Part shown: positions 33,346 through 34,448 of the stretch, one piece after another | Position numbering within the stretch: the stretch's first letter is position 1 | How the letters are laid out: the number at the start of each line of letters is the position of its first letter | NCBI GenBank assembly: GCA_947495685.1 | Contig: CANLZY010000044.1 | Span: forward strand, 1 to 34,448 | Length of the DNA: 34,448 nt | Direction of reading: 5' to 3' | Source: an uncultured Tropicimonas sp. | Lineage (GTDB): Bacteria > Pseudomonadota > Alphaproteobacteria > Rhodobacterales > Rhodobacteraceae | Made by a program: the position numbers and the translations under genes | The notes under the pieces: model-generated | The model's input: only the letters and a program-made list of their open reading frames with translations | Databases searched by the model: none | What the model was told of the DNA's origin: nothing

Positions 33346-34185
33346 ATGACCCGCAAACAGATCCTGATCGTCCTTGCCACCACCGTGGCGCTCCCGGCCT
33401 TCGCTCAGGATTACACCCCCGCCGAAGGGTTCTATGATCTCAGCGATATGCCCGAAACCGGCATGTTCCCGCAGGGCGGCCCCAAGCCCGGCCAGAAATC
33501 CGGCCCGCCGCCGGATCAGGGAGAGGTCACGATGGAAGAGGTCGTGGTTGGCCCTGCGACCTTCACGGTCAACTACCCGATCTTCGAGAGCTTCGAGGCG
33601 CTTCCCGGCGATGTCGTCTATACCCGCGAAGATATCCAGAGCTTCGAGCGCCCCGAAGGCGGCACGCATTACTATGAAGTCGTTCTGGTCGAGAGCATGA
33701 ATGTCAGCTGGGTGCAGGCGGCCATTCTTGCCGACGCCGCAGGCGGCTACCTTGCCTCGATGACCTCGCCGGAAGAGAACGAGTTCGTCTTCGGCCTCGT
33801 CAATGATGACACGTATTACTGGGAGTTCCCCGACGACTACACCGCCGACAGCCACTACCGCATCAAGATCGGCCCGTTCCTGGGCGGCGTGCGCGTCTCC
33901 GACACCGAGGATTCCTTGGACGGTTGGCAGTGGCTGTCCGGCGAGCCGTGGGACTATTCCAATTGGGCGCAGAACCTCAACGATGGCGTCACCGACCGCG
34001 ACCCGCGCGACAACACCCAGCCCAACGGTGCCGGCCGGCAGAACGTCATGGGCTTCGGCGAGTTGAACGTGCCTGTCTCAACATGGGGCGACTATTGGGA
34101 CACGGTGGCCCAATACGGCGAACGCGGCATGCCGTCTGGCTATAACATGGGCTTCGTCATCGAGTATGACGAGATGCCGAAGTAA
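33346..34185 (+). CDS. Exported C-type-lectin-fold protein
   Basis: 279 residues. Signal peptide MTRKQILIVLATTVALPAFA; Pro/Gly-rich segment 36-60; then a C-type lectin-like domain from about 105: SWVQAAILADAAGGYLASMT, SPEENEFV (family: W-x-x-A-x-x-x-A-x-x-x-GG-x-LA-x-I-x-S-x-x-EN-x-FV), LGGVRVSD, then GWQWLSGEPWDYSNWA, and FVIEYD at the end. No disulfide cysteines are present, as in many bacterial members. It may bind a glycan or surface partner. AAAGGA stands 8 nt before the ATG. It lies 45 bp after the sulfatase and is followed by a hairpin, so it is the last gene of the operon. Confidence 0.82.
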   Translation: MTRKQILIVLATTVALPAFAQDYTPAEGFYDLSDMPETGMFPQGGPKPGQKSGPPPDQGEVTMEEVVVGPATFTVNYPIFESFEALPGDVVYTREDIQSFERPEGGTHYYEVVLVESMNVSWVQAAILADAAGGYLASMTSPEENEFVFGLVNDDTYYWEFPDDYTADSHYRIKIGPFLGGVRVSDTEDSLDGWQWLSGEPWDYSNWAQNLNDGVTDRDPRDNTQPNGAGRQNVMGFGELNVPVSTWGDYWDTVAQYGERGMPSGYNMGFVIEYDEMPK

Positions 34186-34208
34186 CCTGGCCACTCTCGG
34201 CACGAAAC

Positions 34209-34244
34209 CTGAAGGCGGGCGTAGGATGCGGAACCTGCCTTCAG
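34209..34244 (+). terminator. Terminator-like hairpin closing the lectin-sulfatase operon
   Basis: CTGAAGGCGGG paired with CCTGCCTTCAG (11 bp with one G-T pair) around a 14-nt loop, followed by CATTCTCTCCTTTC. It lies 23 nt past the stop. Confidence 0.6.
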
Positions 34245-34448
34245 CATTCTCTCCTTTCGAATGTCCCAGTTGGGCTCTTCGAAAGGAGTTTCCCGAAAGC
34301 AGCCGTTTATGAAAGGCGCGGCGAAAGGCCGTTTCCCGCCGATTGTGTTGAAAAACTCGAAAATCTGACAACAGAGGTGGCTCGGTTTGTCTGAACAGGT
34401 TTCGGGCGTTTTCTAAGTGGATTTCCGCCTCGGTTACGCCGCCGCCGC
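34245..34448. other. Right edge of the window, no gene seen
   Basis: No open frame with a start signal. The block ttgtgttgaaaaactcga (34345-34362) resembles, on the minus strand, the GAGTTTTTCAACA found at the ends of several insertion sequences in this group, so a transposon end may lie here. This is a weak visual match. Confidence 0.25.

Noticed and set aside
32116-33855. 579-residue minus-strand open frame over the sulfatase and lectin genes
   Set aside because: Antisense shadow of two genes with clear signal peptides and motifs.
33346-34185. Formylglycine-generating enzyme for the neighbouring sulfatase
   Set aside because: FGE shares the C-type lectin fold, so this was considered, but the sequence has classical C-type lectin motifs and lacks the paired FGE active-site cysteines.
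1-34448. tRNA, rRNA or riboswitch genes
   Set aside because: I looked through the intergenic regions for cloverleaf signs (such as GGTTCGAATCC-like arms) and known riboswitch cores and saw none.

Overview
The window looks like a chromosomal segment of an alphaproteobacterium of the Rhodobacteraceae (Roseobacter group). The reasons are the high GC content, an ftsB-pdhA-pdhB-pdhC run in which PdhB carries its own N-terminal lipoyl domain, a DhnA-type class I aldolase, and the mix of decayed IS3 and IS5 elements. This taxonomic call is an inference from gene content; no rRNA or tRNA gene is present to fix it.

Layout. 1-1.8 kb is a graveyard: the edge of an IS3 element, two diverged copies of the end of another IS3 element, a small secreted protein and the tail of an RTX protein. 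1.8-15.6 kb is a stress and protein-quality island: an accessory FtsH, a Lon-like protease coupled to a Usp-like protein, the ghost of a TPP-dependent E1 alpha gene, an Hsp20, an amino-acid permease, a DASS/RCK transporter, a host-attachment-type protein, a phosphoribosyltransferase, an HdeD-type and a DUF6512-type membrane protein, and a small cytochrome c. Three of its intergenic regions hold 14-bp sites close to the FNR/Dnr consensus TTGAT-N4-ATCAA, so the island may be switched on at low oxygen.

15.6-19.7 kb holds about 1 kb with no recognisable gene, a WYL regulator divergent from a VOC protein around a perfect operator-like inverted repeat, and two adjacent dead genes (an extradiol dioxygenase of the YgiD type and a glutathionyl-hydroquinone-reductase-type GST). 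19.7-21.3 kb is an intact fusion of two CDGSH iron-sulfur domains to the FMN/3Fe-4S domain of glutamate synthase. 22-27.6 kb is core carbon metabolism: class I aldolase, the division protein FtsB, then pdhABC, each unit closed by a clear terminator.

27.8-28.7 kb is a chimera of a decayed IS3 element and a decayed IS5 transposase. The IS5 part is interrupted by four related palindromic inserts of about 40 bp. 29.1-34.2 kb is a divergent cassette: an OmpR/HK two-component system on the minus strand and, on the plus strand, a three-gene exported operon (R-type beta-trefoil lectin, type I sulfatase, C-type-lectin-fold protein). A 15-bp inverted repeat in the shared promoter region is the likely response-regulator site. 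I consider this regulated lectin-sulfatase-lectin cassette and the FNR-box stress island the two most interesting systems here.
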